In this document: positions 1 to 4,934 of the stretch, in pieces
Numbering within the stretch: the first letter of the stretch is position 1
How the letters are laid out: each line of letters starts with the position of its first letter
Origin: Acidobacteriaceae bacterium
Lineage (GTDB): Bacteria > Acidobacteriota > Terriglobia > Terriglobales > Acidobacteriaceae
Length of the DNA stretch: 6,403 bases
Direction: 5' to 3'
Assembly (NCBI GenBank): GCA_003162255.1
Contig: PMMJ01000526.1
Span: 1-6,403, forward strand
Translations under genes and position numbers: made by a program
Notes under the pieces: model-generated
Seen by the model: the letters and a program-made list of their open reading frames with translations, nothing else
The model's database searches: none
What the model was told of the DNA's origin: nothing

Positions 1-383
1 TAGATGTGGTCGCCGGAGAGGATGAGCACGTGCTTGGGCTGCTCGGAGCCGATGGAATAGATGTTCTGATAGACCGCGTCGGCCGTCCCCATGTACCAGT
101 TCTGGCTGACCCGCTGCATGGGCGGCAGGATTTCGATGAACTCGCCGATTTCATTGCCGAAAATGTTCCAGCCTTCGCGGATCTGACGATTGAGCGAGAG
201 CGCCTTGTATTGCGTGAGAATAAAGACGCGGCGCAAACCGGAGTTGACGCAGTTGGAAAGCGTAACGTCGATGATGCGGTAGATGCCGCCGAAGGTTACA
301 GCGGGCTTGGCGCGGTCGCGGGTGAGCGGATAGAGGCGCTCGCCGGCGCCTCCGGCAAGCAAGATTCCGAGAGTATCTTTCAT
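1..383 (-). CDS. glgC: Glucose-1-phosphate adenylyltransferase (ADP-glucose pyrophosphorylase), N-terminal part
   Basis: This enzyme makes ADP-glucose from glucose-1-phosphate and ATP in the cytoplasm, the committed step of bacterial glycogen synthesis. The 127 codons present begin MKDTLGILLAGGAGERLYPL, which carries the nucleotide-binding loop GGAGERL (residues 11-17). RAKPAVTFGG (24-33) and YRIIDVTLSNCVNSG (35-49) follow, then NWYMGTADAVYQN near residue 95 and LSGDHI at the cut edge; all are GlgC family signatures in the right order. The ATG (383-381) is preceded by AGGTG (393-389) with a 5-nt spacer, which supports this start. The rest of the gene (family length is about 420-430 residues), including the left-handed beta-helix domain, lies beyond position 1. 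The gene lies 232 bp downstream of the dehydrogenase on the same strand. The gap is long and has its own promoter-like sequence, so co-transcription is uncertain. The family call is firm; only the truncation limits detail. Confidence 0.95.
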   Translation of the reverse strand, partial: MKDTLGILLAGGAGERLYPLTRDRAKPAVTFGGIYRIIDVTLSNCVNSGLRRVFILTQYKALSLNRQIREGWNIFGNEIGEFIEILPPMQRVSQNWYMGTADAVYQNIYSIGSEQPKHVLILSGDHI

Positions 384-439
384 TGCCACACCTGATAGAT
401 GCAGCGCACAACCCGGACGCTGCCAAGAGTCAACGCGAC

Positions 440-448
440 ATACTAGCA
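440..448 (-). promoter_or_regulatory. Possible extended -10 promoter element for glgC
   Basis: On the minus strand this reads TGC-TAGTAT, an extended -10 motif (TGn plus 4 of 6 matches to TATAAT). It lies about 57 nt before the glgC ATG, which would give a 5' leader of roughly 50 nt containing the AGGTG ribosome-binding site. I see no good -35 box at 16-18 bp. This is sequence pattern only. Confidence 0.22.
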
Positions 449-588
449 CAGGCAGCGCGTTCTGGCCGGAGCGGCTCGGTACACAAGAAGCAGCAGAGCA
501 GGCATTCGGCCATGGGAGCCCGGTTTCGAACAAGTGCCGGCGATCAAGTCAGCGCTCATCCGCCGCGCCAAAAAAAGACTGAACTGAT

Positions 589-616
589 GGCTGAAAGCTG
601 AGAGCTGACAGCTACC
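589..616. repeat. 7-bp tandem repeat (RGCTGAN), about 4 units
   Basis: Four consecutive 7-bp units read GGCTGAA, AGCTGAG, AGCTGAC and AGCTACC; the first three share GCTGA in the same phase and the last keeps only GCT. The last base of the array is the first base of the dehydrogenase stop codon (cta at 616-618, TAG on the minus strand), so the array begins exactly at the 3' end of that gene. The AGCTGAC/AGCT parts can pair with each other as short hairpins. A run of seven T residues on the minus strand (570-576) follows 12 nt further downstream. No clean stem touches it, so I do not call a terminator. It may be a simple-sequence repeat family dispersed in intergenic DNA. Confidence 0.7.
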
Positions 617-1974
617 TAGCAGTGCACGATCTTGTCACTCTTGATCCCGCGGGTGGCGTTGCGCGAATCCACCACCAGCCTGGCGTCGTTAACGATCTTT
701 TTGTAGTCGTAGTCCGTGTGATCGGTGACGATGAGCACGCAGTCGTACTGGCCGAGATTGTGGAGCGACGAACACTTCATCTGCAGGTCGTACTTGCGGC
801 CGCGGCCGACGAAGGGGAAGTAGGGGTCGTTATAGCTGACCACAGCGCCCTCTTTCTGCAGCAACTCGATGATGGTGAGAGCGGGTGACTCGCGCAGATC
901 GTCAATATCTTTTTTGTAGGCAACTCCCAGAACCAGAACTTTGGATCCGTTGATGGCCTTCTTCTGCCGGTTGAGCGCCGAGATGGTGGAGGCGATCACG
1001 TTGTAGGGCATGGCCACGTTGATTTCGCCCGCCAGTTCGATGAAACGGGTGCGGAAGTCGAACTCCTTCGCTTTCCAGGAAAGATAGAAGGGGTCGACCG
1101 GAATGCAGTGTCCGCCCAGACCTGGCCCGGGATAAAACGCATGAAAGCCGAAGGGCTTGGTGGCGGCGGCGTCGATGATCTCCCAAATGTTGAGGTCCAT
1201 GCGCAGGCAGAGCATCTTGAGTTCGTTGACCAGCGCGATGTTGACGCAGCGGTAGATGTTTTCCAGCAACTTAGTCATCTCCGCGGCAGCGGGTGAAGAG
1301 ACGGGAACGGTGCGGCGGAAGATGGAGCCGTAGAGCGCGGCTGCGATTTCGCTGGCCTGGAGATCGAGTCCGCCAATTACCTTCGGAATATCGTGACGAG
1401 CGACTTGAGTGTTGCCGGGGTCCTCGCGCTCCGGCGAAAATGCGACCCAGATATCGTTGTCGCCGGCGGCGCCGTGGCGGGAGGCCCTCAGGCCGGCCTT
1501 GTTCTCCTGCTCGAGAATCGGAATCAGGACTTCTTCGGTGGTGCCGGGGTAGGTGGTGCTCTCGAGGATCACGATCTGGCCAGCGCGCAGATGCGGCGCC
1601 ACGGCGTGGGCGGTGTTGGTGATGTAGCTGAGATCGGGCTCGTGATATTCGTTGAGCGGGGTGGGGACGCAGATGATGATCGCATCCATGGCGGTGATCT
1701 GCGAATAGTCGGCCGTGGCTTTAAAGCCGTTCGACTTGGCGGCCGCGATCTCCTCGGGCGTGATGCGGAAAATGTAGGTGCCCCCGCTGTCGAGGGTGTC
1801 GATTTTTCGCTGATCGATATCGAATCCGGTGACGGCAAATTTCTGCTCGCTGTAGAGGAGGGCGAGCGGCAGTCCGACATAGCCGAGGCCGATGATTCCG
1901 ATCCGAGCCGTGCGCGCATCGATGCGGCTTTTCAGGCCAGTAAAGAGGGAAGAAGCGGTGAGTTGAGTATTCAT
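616..1974 (-). CDS. UDP-sugar 6-dehydrogenase, WbpA-type (UDP-N-acetylglucosamine 6-dehydrogenase family)
   Basis: This is a cytoplasmic NAD-dependent enzyme that oxidises C6 of a UDP-hexose or UDP-N-acetylhexosamine to the uronic acid in two steps, supplying surface-polysaccharide precursors. The 452-residue product has a Rossmann fold with GLGYVG (29-34) and an acidic residue in GFDID (50-54). CVPTPLNEY (102-110) and ESTTYPGTTEE (138-148) follow; Glu138 is the expected catalytic acid. Lys235 in MTKLLEN and the nucleophile Cys290 in GGHCIPVDPF are both present. The C-terminal UDP-binding domain contains VLGVAYKKDIDDLRESP (348-364). The residues around Cys290 and the ICVPTPLN stretch match Pseudomonas WbpA better than plain UDP-glucose dehydrogenase, so an N-acetylated substrate is favoured but not proven; UDP-ManNAc dehydrogenase (WecC) is the alternative. 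Residues about 157-173 are a short hydrophilic loop longer than I recall for WbpA. The start is the only Met before the Rossmann motif and lacks a Shine-Dalgarno sequence. Confidence 0.93.
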   Translation of the reverse strand: MNTQLTASSLFTGLKSRIDARTARIGIIGLGYVGLPLALLYSEQKFAVTGFDIDQRKIDTLDSGGTYIFRITPEEIAAAKSNGFKATADYSQITAMDAIIICVPTPLNEYHEPDLSYITNTAHAVAPHLRAGQIVILESTTYPGTTEEVLIPILEQENKAGLRASRHGAAGDNDIWVAFSPEREDPGNTQVARHDIPKVIGGLDLQASEIAAALYGSIFRRTVPVSSPAAAEMTKLLENIYRCVNIALVNELKMLCLRMDLNIWEIIDAAATKPFGFHAFYPGPGLGGHCIPVDPFYLSWKAKEFDFRTRFIELAGEINVAMPYNVIASTISALNRQKKAINGSKVLVLGVAYKKDIDDLRESPALTIIELLQKEGAVVSYNDPYFPFVGRGRKYDLQMKCSSLHNLGQYDCVLIVTDHTDYDYKKIVNDARLVVDSRNATRGIKSDKIVHC

Positions 1975-1986
1975 ATGAGAGTGATA

Positions 1987-1995
1987 ATTCTAGCA
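1987..1995 (-). promoter_or_regulatory. Possible extended -10 promoter for the dehydrogenase gene
   Basis: The minus strand reads TGC-TAGAAT, an extended -10 with 5 of 6 matches to TATAAT, ending 12 nt before the ATG at 1974. No clear -35 is visible at the usual distance, which an extended -10 can tolerate. If used, transcription would begin about 5 nt before the ATG, giving an almost leaderless mRNA. That would fit the absence of any purine-rich ribosome-binding sequence there (the bases before ATG are CACTCTCAT). Confidence 0.35.
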
Positions 1996-2075
1996 TTGAG
2001 GTCGAGGGGGCAGCGGAAGTCATGGCTCGCTTAAGTACTCTCGCGCGATTTTCATGCAATATCTAAAGAGCGGAT

Positions 2076-2103
2076 TGCGATTTCGATTACCGCCGGAATC
2101 GCA
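2076..2103. repeat. Inverted repeat, 9-bp stem with 10-nt loop
   Basis: TGCGATTTC (2076-2084) pairs with GGAATCGCA (2095-2103), nine pairs including one G-T wobble, across a 10-nt loop. It lies about 100 bp upstream of the dehydrogenase ATG. It has no T-tract, so a terminator role is unlikely. It could be an operator or a structured repeat. Confidence 0.5.
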
Positions 2104-2163
2104 TTGCCCCGTGCAGTGGTTCCCTTAGAGTGTGTTTTCATAAATGGTTTTGGGTGGGTTCTC

Positions 2164-2243
2164 GGGAAGGGCACGGCTTCACAGCCCGCGGAAAAACTCT
2201 GATTCAGGAAGGTTTTTGGGAAGGGCACGAGTTCACTCGTGCC
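2164..2243. repeat. REP-like palindromic repeat pair (GGGAAGGGCACG motif)
   Basis: GGGAAGGGCACG occurs at 2164-2175 and again at 2218-2229, 54 bp apart. The second copy leads into a perfect 8-bp hairpin: GGCACGAG (2224-2231), loop TTCA, CTCGTGCC (2236-2243). The first copy continues as GGCTTCACAGCC, a related but weaker hairpin (GGCT 2175-2178 with AGCC 2183-2186). The pattern of a constant lead-in, a variable self-complementary core and a TTCA loop is what dispersed bacterial palindromic repeats look like. From memory, very similar lines occur in Acidobacteriota intergenic regions. Confidence 0.55.
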
Positions 2244-2265
2244 GTAAGTCGTTGAGTATGCGTTT

Positions 2266-2373
2266 GCGCTTTAGCGCCTGAGGTGTGCTTTTTGTGCCTG
2301 GATGAGTCTTTCCACAGCCTTTCCAGCCGTGCCGCCACAAGTTGCATAAACACTGGGCTTTAGCCCCTGAGGG
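2266..2373. repeat. Two copies of a GC-TTTA-GC mini-hairpin followed by CCTGAGG
   Basis: GCGC-TTTA-GCGC (2266-2277) and GGGC-TTTA-GCCC (2355-2366) are 4-bp hairpins with an identical TTTA loop. Each is followed by a CTGAGG tail (2278-2283 and 2367-2372). The stem bases differ between the copies but remain complementary, which suggests that pairing rather than exact sequence is kept. The stretch between them (about 2304-2335, containing CCACAGCC and AGCCGTGCCG) resembles the neighbouring repeat family. The copies are oriented the same way. Confidence 0.5.
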
Positions 2374-2413
2374 AACTGGTCACGTCGTCTGAAAACGGTT
2401 GAAGCACGCTCTT

Positions 2414-2437
2414 GTAACATGCGAGGTTTGGTAACAT
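2414..2437 (+). promoter_or_regulatory. Direct repeat GTAACAT, 17-bp period, in the promoter area of the DUF218 gene
   Basis: GTAACAT occurs at 2414-2420 and 2431-2437, just before the ATG at 2447. The first copy overlaps TTGTAA (2413-2418), a partial -35-like match; the second overlaps a weak -10-like ACATAC. The pair could be a regulator's half-sites or just a promoter with coincidental similarity. No Shine-Dalgarno sequence follows (CGTCTCAG before ATG). Confidence 0.3.
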
Positions 2438-2446
2438 ACGTCTCAG

Positions 2447-3025
2447 ATGCGATTCTTCCGGTTAATCACAGTGTTGTTGTTGGTCATCCTCCTCGCGGCG
2501 CTTGCGAGCCAGGCGGCGCGCTTTTTGGTCGTGGACGAACCTGAAAAGTCTGACGTCATCTTGGTGCTGGCTGGGGAGACCATTGTCCGTCCCGACCACG
2601 CTCTGGAGTTGCTGCGCCAGGGCATGGCGCCCCGCGTGTTCATCGATGTTCAGACGCGAGCCCAGATCTACGATCAGCAACTGGTCGACATTGCGCGGAA
2701 ATACGTGAGCGGCCTGGCGGAGGCAAACCTCGTCTCGGTGTGCCCGACTGCCGGGTTCTCGACCAACACTGAGGCCCCTGACGTGATCCCATGCCTGCAG
2801 TCGCTGGGCGCACATCGGGTGCTGATCGTAACCTCCGAGTATCACACCCGCCGCGCCTTGGCCATCTTCCGCCGTCGCCTGCCGCAATACAAATTCAGTG
2901 TAGCCGCGGCTCGAGATCCGGAGCATTTCGGCGACGCGTGGTGGACGAACCGCGAATGGACGAAGACCACTCTTGCCGAGTGGTCGAAGATGCTGTGGTG
3001 GGAAGCGGTGGACCGCTGGCGATAG
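2447..3025 (+). CDS. Membrane-anchored DUF218 (SanA/YdcF/ElyC-like) protein
   Basis: The 192-residue product starts with one hydrophobic helix (about residues 5-20, LITVLLLVILLAALA), probably a signal anchor placing the rest outside the cytoplasmic membrane. A DUF218 domain follows: SDVILVLAGE (35-44), ALELLRQGMAPRVFID (52-67), the acidic segment STNTEAPDV (105-113) with conserved-type Glu109, GAHRVLIVTSEYHTRRA (121-137), and a WW...RE tail (165-170). The family includes E. coli SanA, YdcF and ElyC, linked to envelope integrity and peptidoglycan or lipid-carrier metabolism. The biochemical activity is not settled and I assign none. The ATG lacks a ribosome-binding sequence, but the hydrophobic N-terminus makes a much later start unlikely. 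The stop is 2 bp before a 7-bp repeat array and its long inverted repeat. The neighbouring polysaccharide-precursor gene is consistent with an envelope role, which is inference. Confidence 0.85.
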   Translation: MRFFRLITVLLLVILLAALASQAARFLVVDEPEKSDVILVLAGETIVRPDHALELLRQGMAPRVFIDVQTRAQIYDQQLVDIARKYVSGLAEANLVSVCPTAGFSTNTEAPDVIPCLQSLGAHRVLIVTSEYHTRRALAIFRRRLPQYKFSVAAARDPEHFGDAWWTNREWTKTTLAEWSKMLWWEAVDRWR

Positions 3026-3027
3026 TC

Positions 3028-3138
3028 AGTACCCAGTTGCCAGTACCCGGTACCCAGTACCCAGTTTAAAACCCGTACTCGCCGCCATTTTCCGAATTGC
3101 GCCTTTAACTGGATACTGGGTACTGGGTACTGGCAACT
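3028..3138. repeat. Long inverted repeat built from 7-bp units (AGTACCC / GGGTACT); possible terminator
   Basis: Five 7-bp units run from 3028 to 3062: AGTACCC, AGTTGCC, AGTACCC, GGTACCC, AGTACCC. The opposite-orientation array (ACTGGGT-type units) occupies 3107-3138. The arms 3035-3066 and 3107-3138 are complementary over 32 bp with only two non-Watson-Crick positions: C3060 against A3113 is a mismatch, and G3049 with T3124 would be a G-U wobble in RNA. The loop is 40 nt. It begins 2 bp after the DUF218 stop and is followed by a T-rich stretch (CTTTCTTT, 3137-3144), so the transcript could fold into a terminator-like structure. It is equally plausible as a mobile or slippage-generated repeat, since the units repeat within each arm. 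Confidence 0.85.
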
Positions 3139-3186
3139 TTCTTTGCTGTGCGATAGTTTGAAGGCTATTCACCCATCGGAGGTTCC

Positions 3187-3411
3187 ATGTCGCAAGTCAA
3201 GATTACGGTGCGCAAGAACGGTTCTTTGCGCGTAGACGATCCCAACGGCGTTGTCGAAATGGTGGACGCCGATGGCAACCAGTACGACTTGACGGGCAAG
3301 ACGGCGTTCTCTCTTTGCCGCTGTGGCGCCTCCGCCAACCGGCCCTTCTGCGACGGTAGTCACAACAAGATCGCCTTCCAGGCGTCCGATACGGCGATTA
3401 AGATCGGCTAA
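3187..3411 (+). CDS. Small CDGSH-type iron-sulfur protein
   Basis: The 74-residue product contains one CDGSH (zf-CDGSH) motif, Cys44-x-Cys46-x8-Cys55-DGS-His59, within LCRCGASANRPFCDGSH. These are the three Cys and one His that hold a redox-active [2Fe-2S] cluster in mitoNEET-like proteins. There is no signal peptide or membrane segment, so it should be cytoplasmic and soluble. The first 43 residues contain the short beta-rich lead-in usual in bacterial single-motif members (a KNGSLRV strand, then DADGNQYDL). The length is typical and complete. The start is well supported: GGAGG at 3178-3182, a 4-nt spacer, then ATG. It lies 161 bp after the DUF218 gene with the long hairpin between them, so it is probably transcribed on its own. 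The physiological partner of such proteins is generally unknown; electron transfer or cluster transfer is the family expectation. Confidence 0.93.
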   Translation: MSQVKITVRKNGSLRVDDPNGVVEMVDADGNQYDLTGKTAFSLCRCGASANRPFCDGSHNKIAFQASDTAIKIG

Positions 3412-3421
3412 GTGCCGAGGC

Positions 3422-3487
3422 CACCCTCTCAAAACTTGTCAGCCCGAGCGAAGGAGGGTGCCCTAGGTTTCGATTTTGAGACCTGGG
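3422..3487. repeat. Nested inverted repeats downstream of the CDGSH gene
   Basis: Three pairings can be drawn. CACCCTC (3422-3428) pairs with GAGGGTG (3454-3460). CTCAAAA (3428-3434) pairs with TTTTGAG (3474-3480). A compact hairpin runs 3461-3487, with CCC/GGG, a bulged T, AGGT/ACCT, a T-G wobble and TC/GA closing the loop GATTTT. The first and second pairings compete, as do the second and third. The central part (GTCAGCCCGAGCGAAGGAG, 3439-3457) resembles a GTCAT-CC-GAGCGAAG repeat I recall from intergenic DNA of several phyla. The compact hairpin lacks a following T-tract, so it is not a textbook terminator. Confidence 0.5.
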
Positions 3488-3542
3488 AGACCACAACGCC
3501 TCAACTGCAAATTCACTCGATCAGAGAGCTAGTGTCTAACTG

Positions 3543-3579
3543 GAAACCGGGGTGGCGAAATGTCGTGCCCGGGGCTTTC
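3543..3579 (+). terminator. Possible imperfect terminator-like hairpin
   Basis: GAAA (3543-3546) pairs with TTTC (3576-3579). Inside that, CC pairs with GG (3573-3574) and GGGT (3550-3553) with GCCC (3567-3570, one wobble), and CG with CG closes a loop AAATGT. The stem has several interruptions and only a short T-rich tail (TTTCTT). It could end transcription from the CDGSH gene before the PilZ gene, but the imperfections keep confidence low. Confidence 0.28.
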
Positions 3580-3610
3580 TTGTGATCTAGCATAGTTCGT
3601 GGATAAGTGT

Positions 3611-3627
3611 CGCCGGAGCCGCCGGCG
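3611..3627 (+). repeat. GC-rich 6-bp hairpin in the 5' region of the PilZ gene
   Basis: CGCCGG (3611-3616) and CCGGCG (3622-3627) form a perfect 6-bp stem with a 5-nt loop, about 40 nt before the PilZ gene's start. A poor promoter match lies just upstream: TTGTGA at 3580-3585 and GATAAG at 3602-3607, 16 bp apart. If that promoter is real, the hairpin would sit at the 5' end of the mRNA. Confidence 0.35.
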
Positions 3628-3665
3628 CTAGTTTTCGAATCGACGTTCTCAGGCCGAAGGATTTT

Positions 3666-4886
3666 TTGCCTGCTAACTCTATGGGCCCATCGGAAAAAAC
3701 ACAGCACGCCATTCGGCGCAGCACGCGGCTGCCGCTGGAAGTTCCGGTGCTCGTGACCAGCCTCGACGCTGCCTCGCCATTTTCCGAGCCCTGCAACACC
3801 ACGCTGGTGAACGCGCACGGATGTGGGCTGATCGTTCCACGCGCGATTAAGCAGGGCATTCAGGTCCGCCTGGAAATCGTTTCGGCAAAACGGCACACCA
3901 CGGCGCTGGTGGCGGAGGTGGTTCCACTGGGCGGCGATCCCGAGACCTGGCTGGTCGGCCTGGAACTGGAGGTGCCGGGCAACTTCTGGGGAATCGAGTA
4001 TGCGCCCGCGGATTGGAAGATCGAGGAGACCGCGCTGCCTGCCGCGGAACAGCACGCAGATCAAGCGCCGGGCGCGGCGAAGCGACGCTGGCGCCTGACC
4101 GACATCAGCGCGGGCGCCTGCTACCTGGAGACGGCTGCGCCATTTCCCGCCGGCACTCCCGTGCTGCTGAGTATCCGGGCGTTGGACACGGAGTGTCTGC
4201 TGGACGGAGTGGTGCGGGTGTCTCACGCGCAAACCGGAATGGGAGTCGAGTTCACGGGAACGCCCGCGCACGATCGGCGGGCGCAGGTGGAGGAACTGAT
4301 CGGACGGTTGACGGGCAATCGCGAGGTCCCGAAAATTTTCGTGGGCAGAAAGGAAGACCGGAAAGAACTTCGGAAGGAAGTTCGGGAAAAAGAAGGCCAG
4401 CTCGCGGCGCCGAATGATGCGCCCGACGCCGCACTCCACGACGAGGGGCCCGACCCGCTCCTGGAGTTGATTCGCTCGGGAGCGTCGTTGACCGCGGAGC
4501 AGTTGCTGAGCGATCTGCGAGCGCAGCGGCTCGGCAATCGCCGCGATCCGCGGATTGATCTGGCGTTGCCGGTGTTGCTTTCCGGAACCGACCTGAGCGG
4601 CCGTCCTCTGGATCAGAGAGTGATGACGGTCAATATAAGCCGTCGAGGCGCTCTGCTCGAAGGCATTCACGGAATGCTTGGACAGGGCGACATAATTTCT
4701 CTTGCCCGCCTGCACAAGAGGGAAGAGTTTCGAGTGGCGTGGGTCGGGAAAGAAGATACGGCGGCGGAAGGTCAGATCGGAGTGAGAGCGGTCGATCCGA
4801 ATACTTCGTTCTGGGATGAAGTACTCGCCGCAACGGCGGAGTCCGGGCTCGGGACGGCCAGCGGGAGCGACGGGACGGGGCGCTAG
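3666..4886 (+). CDS. Protein with three tandem PilZ-like domains (possible c-di-GMP receptor)
   Basis: PilZ domains bind cyclic di-GMP through an RxxxR lead and a (D/N)xSxxG motif; the protein is probably cytoplasmic, as no signal or membrane segment is seen. In the 406-residue product, module 1 (about 15-112) has RRSTR (17-21) but NAHGCG (49-54), with His in place of Ser. Module 2 (about 138-215) has DISAGA (146-151), lacking the final Gly, and no clear RxxxR. Module 3 (about 290-388) has both RRDPR (292-296) and NISRRG (323-328) and is the best c-di-GMP-binding candidate. A highly charged linker (about 225-245) separates modules 2 and 3. No output or enzymatic domain is visible. The TTG at 3666 is preferred because GAAGGA (3656-3661) lies 4 nt upstream; the ATG at 3681 (residue 6) has no comparable site but cannot be excluded. 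The linker and low-complexity C-terminus suggest an adaptor protein. The PilZ assignment is firm, while c-di-GMP binding by each module is inference. Confidence 0.87.
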   Translation: MPANSMGPSEKTQHAIRRSTRLPLEVPVLVTSLDAASPFSEPCNTTLVNAHGCGLIVPRAIKQGIQVRLEIVSAKRHTTALVAEVVPLGGDPETWLVGLELEVPGNFWGIEYAPADWKIEETALPAAEQHADQAPGAAKRRWRLTDISAGACYLETAAPFPAGTPVLLSIRALDTECLLDGVVRVSHAQTGMGVEFTGTPAHDRRAQVEELIGRLTGNREVPKIFVGRKEDRKELRKEVREKEGQLAAPNDAPDAALHDEGPDPLLELIRSGASLTAEQLLSDLRAQRLGNRRDPRIDLALPVLLSGTDLSGRPLDQRVMTVNISRRGALLEGIHGMLGQGDIISLARLHKREEFRVAWVGKEDTAAEGQIGVRAVDPNTSFWDEVLAATAESGLGTASGSDGTGR

Positions 4887-4907
4887 CGTCGGCGGAGCGA
4901 CAAGAAA

Positions 4908-4934
4908 TGATACACTGCCTCGCCGGAGGCATTT
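4908..4934 (+). promoter_or_regulatory. Ribosome-binding site inside a hairpin, with a possible extended -10 upstream
   Basis: GGAGG (4925-4929) lies 5 nt before the GTG at 4935 and decides that start. The same bases fold into a hairpin: TGCCTC (4916-4921) pairs with GAGGCA (4926-4931) around loop GCCG, so the binding site is partly buried in the stem. Immediately upstream, TGA-TACACT (4908-4916) resembles an extended -10 (4 of 6), which would start transcription within or next to the hairpin. In that case the hairpin might be truncated in the actual mRNA. The binding site is well supported; the promoter and any regulatory role are not. Confidence 0.45.

Larger units (their letters stand above)
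1975..2446. other. Divergent intergenic region rich in small palindromes and direct repeats
   Basis: These 472 bp separate the minus-strand dehydrogenase from the plus-strand DUF218 gene. No reading frame here has a recognisable protein signature. From left to right I see the putative dehydrogenase promoter, a 9-bp-stem hairpin (2076-2103), two copies of GGGAAGGGCACG (one leading into a perfect 8-bp hairpin), two GC-TTTA-GC mini-hairpins, and two GTAACAT copies 17 bp apart just before the next gene. This looks like accumulated intergenic repeat DNA with promoters at its ends rather than a decayed gene. A structured small RNA cannot be excluded. Confidence 0.6.

Noticed and set aside
6..395. 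129-residue open frame on the plus strand
   Set aside because: It is antisense to glgC, whose GlgC motifs are unambiguous.
515..541. tRNA-like TTCGAA stretch
   Set aside because: A T-loop-like fragment alone is present; no acceptor, D-arm or anticodon pairing can be built around it.
570..615. Rho-independent terminator for the dehydrogenase
   Set aside because: A T7 run is present on the minus strand (570-576), but no stem directly abuts it; only the 7-bp repeat units pair weakly farther upstream.
1393..2034. 213-residue open frame on the plus strand
   Set aside because: It is a shadow of the WbpA-type dehydrogenase and contains no recognisable domain.
3143..3171. Promoter for the CDGSH gene (TTGCTG, 17 bp, TATTCA)
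   Set aside because: The -35/-10 matches are poor (about 3 of 6 each for -10), and the implied start falls on the ribosome-binding site.
3412..3665. Cyclic di-GMP riboswitch upstream of the PilZ gene
   Set aside because: The region before the PilZ gene was read for GEMM-I landmarks, and neither the conserved AGGGCAAACC-type segment nor the receptor-loop arrangement is present.
3513..4715. 400-residue open frame on the minus strand across the PilZ gene
   Set aside because: It lies opposite a gene with clear PilZ motifs and its translation shows no family signature. High GC content makes long antisense frames common here.
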